From the NCBI GenBank assembly GCA_021413825.1, contig JAIOPQ010000021.1:1-64000 (forward strand): a stretch of DNA of 64,000 nt, in the 5' to 3' direction. Source of the DNA: Spirochaetia bacterium. GTDB taxonomy: Bacteria; Spirochaetota; Leptospiria; Leptospirales; Leptonemataceae. Made by a program: the position numbers and the translations under genes. Within the stretch, counting starts at the first letter, position 1; each line of letters opens with the position of its first letter. Below are positions 40,895-49,721 of the stretch, in pieces. Under the pieces are notes generated by a model. That model was not told the DNA's origin, searched no databases, and saw nothing but the letters and a program-made list of their open reading frames with translations.

Positions 40895-41914
40895 CTAACG
40901 TCCAGATTTTCTACCTGATATTTTTTTCCGTCCAGGATTAATGCGCTTTGTTTGCCTGGCCCCAGGGCCGGCCGCTAATTCCTCGCCTCGTCCGTAGACT
41001 TCTCGGACCAGATAGAGGGGACGGGCCTTGATTTCCTCAAACATCCGTCCTATGTATTCACCTATAATTCCCAGGGTAATCAGTTGCAAGCCGCCCAGAA
41101 ACAAAGTCACGACAAGAAGGGATGCATAGCCAGGAACATCGATTCCGTAACGCAATACCCTGATGATTGCAATGATTGCATACACAAAGGCAAGCACGGC
41201 GATTCCGGCACCCAGATAACTCCAGACTCGCAGCGGCAAGGAGGAGAACGAAGTGATTCCTTCGATTGCAAAGTTCCAGAGCTTCCAGAAATTCCATTTT
41301 GTGGTCCCGGCAAAACGGGCTTCTCTGTCATAGGAAATCTCAGTTTGCCTGTAACCAACCCAGGCGAATAGTCCTTTCATGAAGCGCTTACGCTCGCGCA
41401 GCATTCCAACCGCGTTTACAACCGTGCGCCTCATCAGGCGGAAATCGCCCGTATTCTCAGGAATATTAACACTGGAGATCATGTTAATGAAACGATAAAA
41501 GAGCGATGCCGTCGCAAGCTTGAGAACGCCCTCCCCTTTACGCTGCTTTCTTTTAGCGTATACTACGTCGAATCCTTCATCTGCCCTGGCAATCATCGCA
41601 GGGATAAGCTCAGGCGGGTCCTGCAAGTCCGCGTCAATCGGGATAACCATTTCGCCGTGTGAATGATCGAGCCCGGCTGTCATGGCAACTTCCTTACCAA
41701 AGTTTCTTGAGAGGATAACGGCACGGACGCGCGGGTCCTTTTTGCTCAATTCGCGCAGAATTTCACCGGTGTCGTCCGTGCTCCCATCATCTACTGCCAC
41801 AATCTCGTAATCATGACCCGTTTCAGACATAACCTCTGTTAGGCGACGATGCAATTCATATAAATTCTCTGATTCATTGTATACAGGAACGATGACGGAT
41901 ACAAGACTCTTCAT
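40895..41914 (-). CDS. GtrB-like polyprenyl-phosphate glycosyltransferase
   Basis: 339 residues. GT-A fold (VSVIVPVYNESENLYELHRRLTEVM, DYEIVAVDDGSTDDTGEIL, MVIPIDADLQDPPELIPAM with the DxD/DAD metal site) then two C-terminal membrane helices (YLGAGIAVLAFVYAIIAIIRV, ASLLVVTLFLGGLQLITLGIIGEYIGRM). This is the DPM1/GtrB/ArnC type, which loads a sugar onto undecaprenyl phosphate. GtrA-like flippase is directly upstream with a 4-base overlap, the standard pair for surface polysaccharide modification. C-terminus is unusually basic (KRINPGRKKISGRKSGR). Confidence 0.9.
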   Translation of the reverse strand: MKSLVSVIVPVYNESENLYELHRRLTEVMSETGHDYEIVAVDDGSTDDTGEILRELSKKDPRVRAVILSRNFGKEVAMTAGLDHSHGEMVIPIDADLQDPPELIPAMIARADEGFDVVYAKRKQRKGEGVLKLATASLFYRFINMISSVNIPENTGDFRLMRRTVVNAVGMLRERKRFMKGLFAWVGYRQTEISYDREARFAGTTKWNFWKLWNFAIEGITSFSSLPLRVWSYLGAGIAVLAFVYAIIAIIRVLRYGIDVPGYASLLVVTLFLGGLQLITLGIIGEYIGRMFEEIKARPLYLVREVYGRGEELAAGPGARQTKRINPGRKKISGRKSGR

Positions 41915-42324
41915 GAGACCTCCGAATGCTGATCGCTCTTCTCGCGGAACGTTAGCAGCTTATGCAAAAGATACGTAATTGCGGCCGCAACAATCACTGA
42001 GATTGCAAGGGCAACTTTGTACGGAAAATCCAGGATTCGAGTTCCAACGTACATTCCGCTTGTATTGACGAGCAAACTGACGATTGATACTATAAAGAAA
42101 ATCACGAACTGGCCAGCAGAACCGCTTCTGGCTCTAAAGACCCAGAAGCGATTCATCAGATAACTGTTAATATTCGCGACAAGAAATGCGGGAACGGAGG
42201 ACACGACTGGATCCATGCCCAGATACTCTACAAACACAATCACAAGCACTGCATGAATACCTGTTGAGATAGCTCCACTGAAGCCAAATCGGGCCATTCG
42301 CATCAACTCAACAAAGGTAATCAT
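41911..42324 (-). CDS. GtrA-like membrane protein (putative polyprenyl-glycan flippase)
   Basis: 137 residues from the ATG at 42324; upstream in-frame residues to 42381 look non-coding. Four membrane helices of the GtrA family: LMRMARFGFSGAISTGIHAVLVIVFVEYLG, PAFLVANINSYLMNRFWVFRA (NRxWxF signature), FVIFFIVSIVSLLVNTSGMYVG, and ALAISVIVAAAITYLLHKLLTFR. It is thought to move polyprenyl-phosphate sugars across the inner membrane. Overlaps the GtrB-like gene by 4 bases; the third gene of a classical gtr cluster (a specific glucosyltransferase) is not present next to it. Confidence 0.85.
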   Translation of the reverse strand: MITFVELMRMARFGFSGAISTGIHAVLVIVFVEYLGMDPVVSSVPAFLVANINSYLMNRFWVFRARSGSAGQFVIFFIVSIVSLLVNTSGMYVGTRILDFPYKVALAISVIVAAAITYLLHKLLTFREKSDQHSEVS

Positions 42325-42531
42325 ATCATTCGAGCGCTGTGGCACGCATTTCGAGGGAATCTTGGTACAGGCACGTGTCAAGGTTAAACCAGAGGCAGTC
42401 GCCGGTTGCTGCAGCGCAGAATCGTTTCTGGAATTTATGGACCCACTGGTTGCAAAATTGAGTTGTCAGCGAAAATAGATTCTGCTGTCTTCGCATCCTA
42501 CTACGAACCCGAATATTTGCAGAGGAAATTC

Positions 42532-43806
42532 ATGCCAGCTTTCAACATACAACGACCAGATGGTACATCGCGCGCCGTCACAGGATACCGCAAGGGAGCC
42601 ATTGATCCAGGAGCTAAGCGTTACGGGGCAAAAAGATTCCAGAGTTCGCAGCTTCCGCCCAAGGTTGATTTACGCCCCAAATTCACAGACATTGAAGCCC
42701 AGGGAGATACTAACAGCTGCACTGCGAATGCTGTTGCGGGCGCATACGAGTATGTACTGAAGAACCATCTGGGCGATGATGCGTATGATGTGAGTCGTCT
42801 GTTTGTTTACTACAATGCGCGCGAGCTGGATGAGAGCTACCGACCAATCGACGACAGTGGAAGCATGATAGGTCTGGCAGTTAAGGGCCTGGCTGAATAC
42901 GGAGTTTGCTCAGAAGAAACCTGGCCATTTGAAGAGTCAGAAGTAAATACAGAACCCCCGGAAGAAGCATACGAAGAAGCTAAGAAATTTCTGATCGAGG
43001 AATATGCAGTTGTCCCCACCGATCTTTTTGCCTGGAAGCATTGCCTTGCTGAGGGCTATCCAATTGTATTTGGATTGGAATTGTACAACTCGTTTGATCA
43101 ACAACGCAAGCCGGGTCTAGTACCTGAACCAACTAACAACGAGGTGTCTCGCGAAGAGCATGCCGGTCACGCAATGGTTTGCGTGGGCTATTCCGATTCG
43201 GATCAGGTTTTCATTGTGCGCAATTCCTGGGGTACTGGCTGGGGCGATGACGGCTATTGCTACATTCCCTATAAGTATATAATGAACCCAAAATACAATG
43301 ACGGTGACAGCTGGTACATTCGTCGCGTTGATGAATTGAAACTCACTGAAGCGCTCTGGGGTGACGATTCCTCCGTTACAGGTTCATACGAAACTGAACT
43401 TTCAGAAATGAGCAGTGAAGACTATCAAGCAATGCTCGAGGATATGGGGAGACTCCCGCTGGAAACTCGTATTGCAATGATACTCTACAACGCGGCTGCG
43501 ATGGACGGCGAAGTAAGCGAAGAGGAAATCGACGCTATTGCAACTTACATGGATGAAACTCTTGATTCACTTGGATCAGATCTGGAAGCAGGAAAGATAC
43601 TACGCGTTGCCAAGAAGATGGCAGAGAATGAAGAACTCGTTGAAGAATCCGTAACTCTACTCGGCAAACATCTGAGCAATGAAATGCTTGCGACAATTGC
43701 AAATGACGTAGAACAAGTAATTGGCGCAGACGACTTGACCGATGAAGAACAGGAATTGTTGGACTGGCTTAACAGCGAATGGCAGATTGAGAAGAAAGAA
43801 GACTAA
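42532..43806 (+). CDS. Papain-family cysteine protease with TerB-like C-terminal domain
   Basis: 424 residues from the ATG at 42532, preceded by AGAGGAA. Papain fold: Gln57 and Cys63 in AQGDTNSCTANAVAGAYEY, His213 in HAGHAMVCVGY, Asn231 in VRNSWGTGWGDDGYCYIPY. The catalytic set is complete. From about residue 310 a separate acidic helical domain follows (LPLETRIAMILYNAAAMDGEVSEEEIDAIATYMDETL...) with the M-DG-x-S-EE pattern of TerB/DUF533-like domains. No signal peptide or propeptide is seen, so it probably acts in the cytoplasm or is exported otherwise. Monocistronic. Confidence 0.85.
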   Translation: MPAFNIQRPDGTSRAVTGYRKGAIDPGAKRYGAKRFQSSQLPPKVDLRPKFTDIEAQGDTNSCTANAVAGAYEYVLKNHLGDDAYDVSRLFVYYNARELDESYRPIDDSGSMIGLAVKGLAEYGVCSEETWPFEESEVNTEPPEEAYEEAKKFLIEEYAVVPTDLFAWKHCLAEGYPIVFGLELYNSFDQQRKPGLVPEPTNNEVSREEHAGHAMVCVGYSDSDQVFIVRNSWGTGWGDDGYCYIPYKYIMNPKYNDGDSWYIRRVDELKLTEALWGDDSSVTGSYETELSEMSSEDYQAMLEDMGRLPLETRIAMILYNAAAMDGEVSEEEIDAIATYMDETLDSLGSDLEAGKILRVAKKMAENEELVEESVTLLGKHLSNEMLATIANDVEQVIGADDLTDEEQELLDWLNSEWQIEKKED

Positions 43807-43839
43807 TCGCTCAAGGCAGTCTTCCACGATTGCCTGAAT

Positions 43840-44904
43840 TCAATCTTGATCGAGCGGGTCAAACTCGCTCATCTCAAGTGAGTCAGATCTAAGCCCGGTA
43901 TCCAGATTGAAGCCGTCGTATTTGGCGGCTAAATCGCTGCGCTTTTTTGAACCATTGATGTATGCATCCGCGTCGGTGATCGCTTCTGCACAGAATTTCG
44001 CAGCCTTATGTACAAGATCCATGAAACTGTCGTTTGAGACCTTTGTAGGATCACCCGGATATTTCCATTCCTTGCGTTCCTCATTTACCATTTTGGGATT
44101 CACTTCATGCCCTGGAGGTAGGAGCAAATAACGGGCTTTGATTCGATGAAACGTCGCGTAGTCGATGACCGTGAGAACGCCGCGCACGAACGCAGACCTT
44201 GTATCCAGGATACGGTTGAATCGCATAAAACCCATGTATGAATCGTTTAAGATATCGCCTTCGTAGATTTTTTCGGTGCTTCCAAAATAGCTGTTTTCAA
44301 ATTCCTCTCCGTACACATCTGCCAGAGCATGCACCCATAGGTCCCAGATATCATAATCAAGTTGCCAACCTTGCTCTGACTTCTCGCGCACATCCACGTA
44401 TTGAATAAAATTATAGCGGGAAGGCTCCATCCCCCAGCGATGATGCAATAGGTACGCGTCCAGGTGATACTCTACGCGCAGATGATTTTCTTGCGCGCGC
44501 ACGGCTTGCTTGAGATCAATCGAATAGTAGTCGCCTGTGATATAGAAAATATACGGATGAGTCACAATGTCCACGGTGCAATGTGAGATATATCCCATTG
44601 CAAAGGCGTAGGCTTTCTTCTTCCGCAAACCCTCGGGGAGTTTTTTAACTCCATCCAGGAATGCCATCATAAGGGGAAACACGCGCGAATGATGCGATAA
44701 ATTTCCCCAGTGAAGGCCTACAGGGTTCCTGTTCGCAGAAAGCACATGATAGTAGTAGAAAATGTCTGGAGCAACAGCACCCAGGGCTGCAAATCGAAAC
44801 TCGTCCTTTATGCCAGCAGCAGTTTTATTTGATTTCTCGTCTGCATGCTCGAGAAGCACAAGCGATTGCTTTAGCACCTCCAGGTGTGTAATCTTGGCTG
44901 CCAA
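43840..44904 (-). CDS. Zinc-dependent phospholipase C-like protein
   Basis: 354 residues from TTG at 44904, chosen because AGGAG lies 6 bases upstream and the protein then begins LAAKITHLEVLKQS, a typical family start; the longer ATG frame (45036) runs through a GC-rich, non-protein-like stretch. Zinc-binding histidines of the PF00882-type family are suggested in THLEVL, LHWGNLSHHSRVFP, YISHCTVDIVTHPYIF and YHLDAYLLHHRW. Such enzymes cleave phospholipid heads or are inactive relatives. No signal peptide, so an intracellular role is likely. It follows hisG in the same direction after 180 bases. Confidence 0.8.
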   Translation of the reverse strand: MAAKITHLEVLKQSLVLLEHADEKSNKTAAGIKDEFRFAALGAVAPDIFYYYHVLSANRNPVGLHWGNLSHHSRVFPLMMAFLDGVKKLPEGLRKKKAYAFAMGYISHCTVDIVTHPYIFYITGDYYSIDLKQAVRAQENHLRVEYHLDAYLLHHRWGMEPSRYNFIQYVDVREKSEQGWQLDYDIWDLWVHALADVYGEEFENSYFGSTEKIYEGDILNDSYMGFMRFNRILDTRSAFVRGVLTVIDYATFHRIKARYLLLPPGHEVNPKMVNEERKEWKYPGDPTKVSNDSFMDLVHKAAKFCAEAITDADAYINGSKKRSDLAAKYDGFNLDTGLRSDSLEMSEFDPLDQD

Positions 44905-44909
44905 GTTAG

Positions 44910-45080
44910 CTCCTGCGACCCCCGCGTCCGCTGCTGTTTCCGGACCGGCATTCCGCGCGCATCGCCCTTCGCTCGCCGTTGCGACGCTCGGGACGCGGCG
45001 AAACGCTCGATGCCCGCACAAGTCCGTCCGGAACAATATCGCCCGGACCTTTTCGCTTGTGGTTCCGTGAATATGACAAT
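44910..45080. other. GC-rich patch between hisG and the phospholipase-like gene
   Basis: A stretch clearly richer in G+C and CpG than its surroundings, with short mirrored pieces (for example CATCG near 44965 and CGATG near 45014). Open frames through it encode Arg/Ala/Ser-rich sequence without family resemblance. It resembles other GC-rich intergenic patches at 4140-4250 and 39296-39405. Function unknown; structured RNA or a degenerate repeat is possible. Confidence 0.35.
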
Positions 45081-45084
45081 ACTC

Positions 45085-45723
45085 TCATGTTTCTGAGTGC
45101 AAGTGTGAACGGAATCGTTCCAGCACCAGGCCTACTCTCTCAGCCTGCAGCGCGTACGCAAAACGACCGATCGCGAGTACTGCTTCACTTTGAAGAATGA
45201 TTTCGTGCTCTACAAGTCCGTTAGCCTTAAGGGTAGAACCGGTACTCACCAGATCAACAATACAATCAGCAAGGCCCAGGGACGGAGCAATCTCAACCGA
45301 TCCATGCAGCTTAATGATCTCGCAGGAAATTCCTTTTTGATAGAAGTAATTCATTGCTTGAACCGGATACTTTGTAGCTACACGCAAATGCCTGCGCGTC
45401 AAAATGTCTGAATCGCGCGAAAGCGCAGCAATCGACAACCTGCAAATTCCGTATCCCAGCTCAAGCGGAGTTGTAATGTCATGATCGCCTTCAAGTAAAA
45501 CATCTTTACCGGTAATTCCTGCATGTGCTCCACCCTGAATAATATAGGTGGGCACATCAGAGGGACGAACCAGGATAATTTGAAATGCGCCTGTTGGATC
45601 AGTAAAACAGAGTTCGCGTGATTCTTTTGGAATTTGAATATCGCAAAGTCCGCTCGCCTTGAAGAACTCAATGCTTTCAAGCGCTAGCCGGCCAGCCGGC
45701 AGAGCGAACGTGAAGGCTGACAT
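45085..45723 (-). CDS. hisG: ATP phosphoribosyltransferase, short form (HisG)
   Basis: 212 residues. First step of histidine synthesis: joins PRPP to ATP. Seen are FTFALPAGRLALESIEFFKASGLC, RPSDVPTYIIQGGAHAGITGKDVLLE, and the PRPP-binding stretch SLGLADCIVDLVSTGSTLKANGLVE. The C-terminal regulatory domain is absent, so this is the short form, which in other bacteria needs HisZ; no hisZ is in this window. ATG overlaps the upstream gene's stop (TAATG), so it is the end of the long rpsA-type transcription unit. Confidence 0.93.
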   Translation of the reverse strand: MSAFTFALPAGRLALESIEFFKASGLCDIQIPKESRELCFTDPTGAFQIILVRPSDVPTYIIQGGAHAGITGKDVLLEGDHDITTPLELGYGICRLSIAALSRDSDILTRRHLRVATKYPVQAMNYFYQKGISCEIIKLHGSVEIAPSLGLADCIVDLVSTGSTLKANGLVEHEIILQSEAVLAIGRFAYALQAERVGLVLERFRSHLHSET

Positions 45724-46436
45724 TATTTTCCGTGCTGGATCAAGAAGGCTGCAGCCGCAATGCGCAAGTCTGCAATGTTCTCCGCTTCTTTGATCTCCAT
45801 CATACGCTTGAGTACTTCCCTGCCCTCTGGACCTTTCCCGAGGAGAATCAATACTCGCCCCTGACCAAAGAGTGCAAGCGCGAGCGCTGCGTTTTCATCC
45901 AGAAGTTTGGACGATGCGGTTGAATAAGCTGTTTCTGCCTTAGCGAATTTTTCTTTTTCTTCAAAGTAAGTTCCGGCCCTGTAAGCAAACAGCGCCTGGA
46001 GCTCCGGAGTATCTACTGCTCTAGAAATATCCATCAAGGCTTCTGCTGCCTTTTCCTTTTCACCGGTGCGAACGAGGATTTCAGTCCTGCGCAATGCAGA
46101 ACGGATCTTAGCATGGTTGTTTGAAAACTCCTCTTCATATTTGGAGAGTTTTTCCAGAGCTACTTTCTCCGCACCGCTACCAGGAGCCATTACGGGATTC
46201 TTCATTAACTCTTCAAACGCATGCAGACTTTTACTTTCTACCTGATCGCGATAAATCAAATATCCGAGGGATCCAACACCAGCTACAACAAGACCTGCCA
46301 CGATAAGCAACACCTTGCGTGAATGGGTGCGCAGCCAGTAGAAGAATGACGCAACTGCCTTTTCAAATTTATTTCCCTCAAAGCTACGCAGGGGATTAAG
46401 TGCTTCGGGTTCTCTTACTGTTCTATTTCTATGCAT
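45723..46436 (-). CDS. Single-pass membrane protein with TPR-like repeats (YfgM-like)
   Basis: 237 residues. Cytoplasmic N-terminus (about 1-40), one membrane helix (KVLLIVAGLVVAGVGSLGYLIY, about 39-60), then a TPR-like helical repeat region: VALEKLSKYEEEFSNNHAKIRSALRRTEILVRTGEKEKAAEALMDISRAV, then LFAYRAGTYFEEKEKFAKAETAYSTA. The layout matches YfgM-type ancillary SecYEG proteins and related Tetratricopeptide_21 proteins. It lies 1 base after rpsA and is coupled to hisG. Role in this operon is unknown. Confidence 0.7.
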   Translation of the reverse strand: MHRNRTVREPEALNPLRSFEGNKFEKAVASFFYWLRTHSRKVLLIVAGLVVAGVGSLGYLIYRDQVESKSLHAFEELMKNPVMAPGSGAEKVALEKLSKYEEEFSNNHAKIRSALRRTEILVRTGEKEKAAEALMDISRAVDTPELQALFAYRAGTYFEEKEKFAKAETAYSTASSKLLDENAALALALFGQGRVLILLGKGPEGREVLKRMMEIKEAENIADLRIAAAAFLIQHGK

Positions 46437-46437
46437 G

Positions 46438-48120
46438 CTACTTGAGATTCAGGTGCTTCATGTACGAGCCAAGGCTCGACGTAGATGGCGCATCTTCCTT
46501 TTTCATATACTGATTCATGAGGTCCCGCTCATTCTTACGTTCGTAATCCTGAATGGAGAGCGATATGCGCTTTTCATCTGAATCGATCCGAAGCAATGCT
46601 GCCTTTACTTTATCACCAGGCTTGAATTGATCTTCGAGCTTCTTGCCTTCTGGAAGTGGAATGCGTGAAATGTGAACCAGGCCTTCCTGTTTTTCGCCAA
46701 AATCAACAAAGATTCCAAACGGAGCAATGGTCTTCACCGTGCACTCGAGGACTTCACCTTTCTTGTATTTTTTCTTTAGAACTTCATATGGACCGGGAGT
46801 AAGTTGTTTGAGACCACATGTGATCTTTCTGCGCTTACGATCCAATTCCAGGACCTTGAATGTTACTTTCTGCTCTTTAGAAAGCATCTTCTTGTCCACT
46901 GGCTCATCATGCGAATAGTCAGAGAATCGAATCAATCCGTCTACACCGTCGCGAATTCGAACAAATGCACCAAACTTGGTAATGCTGGTGATAACTCCGT
47001 CTGCCGTATCGCCCACTTTGAGATCGCGCGTAAGCGCTTCAAATGGGTCTTCTTCCAGTTGTTTGAGGCCAAGAGAAATCCTTTTGTTATCAAAGTCCAC
47101 GGACAGAACTCTGGCCGTTACTTTCTTGCCAGGTTCAACGAGCTTACTCGGGTTCTCACGCTTGCCAGACCAGGTAAGGTCAGAAACGTGGATTAGCCCT
47201 TCCAGACCTTCTTTGATCTCAAGGAACGCTCCGTATCCGGTAACGTTCATAATAGTTCCTTCGATTTGTTCGCCAGCTTTGAGCTCACGGCGCGCCCACT
47301 CCCATGGGTCTTCCGTTAGTTGTTTTACGCCAAGCGATAGGCGATTATGCTCACGATCCATTTTGAGAATCTTAACTTGAAGCTCAGATCCAATTGGGAA
47401 GCGATCGCGCAGTGAAACATTCTTTTTATAGGAAACATCAGACTGATGCACAAGGCCTTCAACACCATGAATGTCAACGAATAGGCCGTAGGATACACGA
47501 CGAACTACTTTGCCAGTAATCACATCACCTTCTGCGCATTTTGTTACCAGATCTGCCCAGAGTGCTTCGTTCTTTTCTTCCAGAATTGCACGATGACTGA
47601 CAATGGCGGAGTGGTTCTTCTCTTTGATTTCAAGAATCTTGAATTCAACTTCCTGACCAACTGCAAGTCCCTTATTTGGACGGAGGCCAGAAAGGGACAT
47701 TGGCATAAACAGATCCAGTCCACCGACGGAAACAATGAAGCCGTGATCCACTCCTTTCAAGATCTTACCTGAGAGGCGCGCTTTTGAATTGAATGCTTCC
47801 CGAATATCTTCCCAGGCCTTGCGCTGTTCAGCAAGCTTGCGGGAAAAACGCGGTGCCTGGTCCCCGCCACGCGATACAATAACAACGGTTACGCGGGTCC
47901 CGGCAACTGGTGGTTCCGGAAACTCAGAGATAGGGCATGAACCTTCCGTTTTTCCACCCGCATCGAGGTAAACTTCACGCTCATCTGTCTGGCTGACCAC
48001 AGCCTCGATGAGATCACCATTTTGGAAATCACCCTGGCCGTTTAACGCGCCAAGCATGTCCTCCATGGATTTGGTTTCCTTTTGGTCCAGGTCGAAGGGG
48101 GTAGCGGTTTTTAAAGTCAT
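46438..48120 (-). CDS. rpsA: 30S ribosomal protein S1
   Basis: 560 residues with six S1 RNA-binding repeats, for example GDLIEAVVSQTDEREVYLDAGGKTEG, GDVITGKVVRRVSYGLFVDIHGVEGLVH, GEQIEGTIMNVTGYGAFLEIKEGLEGLIH, GDTADGVITSITKFGAFVRIRDGVDGLIR and GEVLECTVKTIAPFGIFVDFGEKQEGLVH. S1 unfolds mRNA and binds it to the small ribosomal subunit. Full length for the six-repeat form. It lies 27 bases after cmk, the usual neighbour of rpsA across bacteria. The final repeat ends ISLSIQDYERKNERDL, a standard S1 ending. Confidence 0.95.
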   Translation of the reverse strand: MTLKTATPFDLDQKETKSMEDMLGALNGQGDFQNGDLIEAVVSQTDEREVYLDAGGKTEGSCPISEFPEPPVAGTRVTVVIVSRGGDQAPRFSRKLAEQRKAWEDIREAFNSKARLSGKILKGVDHGFIVSVGGLDLFMPMSLSGLRPNKGLAVGQEVEFKILEIKEKNHSAIVSHRAILEEKNEALWADLVTKCAEGDVITGKVVRRVSYGLFVDIHGVEGLVHQSDVSYKKNVSLRDRFPIGSELQVKILKMDREHNRLSLGVKQLTEDPWEWARRELKAGEQIEGTIMNVTGYGAFLEIKEGLEGLIHVSDLTWSGKRENPSKLVEPGKKVTARVLSVDFDNKRISLGLKQLEEDPFEALTRDLKVGDTADGVITSITKFGAFVRIRDGVDGLIRFSDYSHDEPVDKKMLSKEQKVTFKVLELDRKRRKITCGLKQLTPGPYEVLKKKYKKGEVLECTVKTIAPFGIFVDFGEKQEGLVHISRIPLPEGKKLEDQFKPGDKVKAALLRIDSDEKRISLSIQDYERKNERDLMNQYMKKEDAPSTSSLGSYMKHLNLK

Positions 48121-48147
48121 GCAGGCTCAGGCTGTAAGATGGAAAGT

Positions 48148-48834
48148 TTAAAACTGAATTTGTAAACTGTTAAGGATACGTCTGAGAACACCATCCAGAT
48201 TTATATGAGTAGTGTCAATTAGAATCATGTCATCAGTCCGTCTGAGCGCCCCAAACTGCCTGTTCTGATCTTCCTCATCCCGCTTGCGTATGCTTTCCCG
48301 CAAAGCTTCTATATCCTCGTTCCAACCTTTAGCCTGAAGCTCTTTGAGTCTGCGCTCTGCACGCATTTCAACCGACGCCTCAAGGTAGAACTTGAACGGA
48401 GCATCTGGAAATACAACGCTGCCCATGTCCCGGCCGTCCGCCACAACGCCTTTCATCTTGCTTAGCAGCCTGTTGACTGCCTCGCGAAATTCTAGTCTGT
48501 CCGCGATATACTTAATGCGCGCCGTAACCTCTGGACTGCGAATTAAATCCATCTGATCCAGGCCAGAAATCAGATTTGATTGGCGATCTGCATCGATCTT
48601 GACCTCAACATGCAGGCTCTCCGGGGAGATTGCAGCCGCCTTTACCTGATTGCCAAAATCTTCCGGGGTCTCACCAGGTCCGAGCCTTTGCATCAAAGCA
48701 AGGGTAAACGTCCGATACATTGCCCCTGAATCGGCATGGAGTAATCCCAGGTGCTCTGCCAGTTTTTTTGCAACGGAACTCTTTCCTGAGCCAGCCGGCC
48801 CGTCCAGGGTTATAACAACATCTTTTTGATTCAT
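48148..48834 (-). CDS. cmk: Cytidylate kinase
   Basis: 228 residues. Phosphorylates CMP and dCMP with ATP. P-loop LDGPAGSGKSSVAKKLAEHLGLLHADSGAMYR, VVADGRDMGSVVFPDA (NMP-binding Arg/Asp), YLEASVEMRAERRLKEL and the lid IRKRDEEDQNR. Length matches the family. ATG overlaps the stop of tyrA (ATGA), so the two are coupled; rpsA follows by 27 bases. Confidence 0.95.
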   Translation of the reverse strand: MNQKDVVITLDGPAGSGKSSVAKKLAEHLGLLHADSGAMYRTFTLALMQRLGPGETPEDFGNQVKAAAISPESLHVEVKIDADRQSNLISGLDQMDLIRSPEVTARIKYIADRLEFREAVNRLLSKMKGVVADGRDMGSVVFPDAPFKFYLEASVEMRAERRLKELQAKGWNEDIEALRESIRKRDEEDQNRQFGALRRTDDMILIDTTHINLDGVLRRILNSLQIQF

Positions 48835-49721
48835 TGGTCTTCCGGATATCCGCTCAGTTTGTTGCGGCGTTTTCTAGCTTCCTTGAGCCAGTGCATCCAA
48901 TCGCTTTCGCTGCGTGAATCCCATCCAGCCAGCAATGCCCCAAGCTCACTGTGAAATTCCTGCATTACTGTTTTGATTTGATCGCCATTAGTTTTGAGAA
49001 TATCAATCCACATTTCCGGATTGCTTCCCGCAATTCGAACCATATCACGATACCCACCCCCGGTAAGCGGAACCGGCGATTTACTAACTGCATTCTGTAC
49101 GGGTACTGACAATCCCCACATAGCCATGAGCCCTGAAATAAAATGTGGCGCATGACTCAGGTATGCAAGGATAGTATCGTGTTCTTCTGCATTCATGGTC
49201 ATGATGTTCATGCCTATTGCTCTCCAGAAGGTTTCGACATCGGCTATGTCCTGGCTTTTAGAATGCGCAACAGGTGTAATTATACAGAGCCGTTTCTCAA
49301 AAAGACCTGGACGCAGTGCCTGCGGTCCTGTATCTTCTGAACCACAAATCGGATGCGACCCAACAAAACGAACGTTTGCCGCTGCATTTCCAATTGCACG
49401 GCGAGTAGAAGACATATCCGTCACAAGATGCCTGAGATTCGCAAGCCCGGAAGTAAATTCAACAGCAGACCTGACCGGAAGACCAATTACGACTAACGCT
49501 GGTTCAGAGAGTTCTTCCAGCTTCTGCAGTGCGGCCTGGTGCGACGGAACAATGTGGATTTCATCACAGATGTTATGCGATGCAATAAAATCAGCGCTTG
49601 CCTTTGATCGCACAGCTCCAAGGATTCTCCCATCAAACTGATCCGTTTTGCGAAGCGCATCCGCAAGCGAAGCGCCCATCATACCAACGCCGTGAATCCA
49701 AACCGTTTTGAACGGAATCAA
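48831..49721 (-). CDS. tyrA: Prephenate dehydrogenase
   Basis: 296 residues. Oxidatively decarboxylates prephenate to 4-hydroxyphenylpyruvate for tyrosine. NAD-binding GVGMMGASLADALRK, then VTDMSSTRRAIGNAA, VGSHPICGSEDTGPQALRPGLFEKRLCIITP, the catalytic His in LSHAPHFISGLMAM and TGGGYRDMVRIAGSNPEMWIDIL. No ACT domain at the C-terminus, unlike many Bacillus-type TyrA. It overlaps the chorismate-mutase gene upstream by 4 bases, so the two steps around prephenate are coupled. Confidence 0.92.
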   Translation of the reverse strand: MIPFKTVWIHGVGMMGASLADALRKTDQFDGRILGAVRSKASADFIASHNICDEIHIVPSHQAALQKLEELSEPALVVIGLPVRSAVEFTSGLANLRHLVTDMSSTRRAIGNAAANVRFVGSHPICGSEDTGPQALRPGLFEKRLCIITPVAHSKSQDIADVETFWRAIGMNIMTMNAEEHDTILAYLSHAPHFISGLMAMWGLSVPVQNAVSKSPVPLTGGGYRDMVRIAGSNPEMWIDILKTNGDQIKTVMQEFHSELGALLAGWDSRSESDWMHWLKEARKRRNKLSGYPEDQ

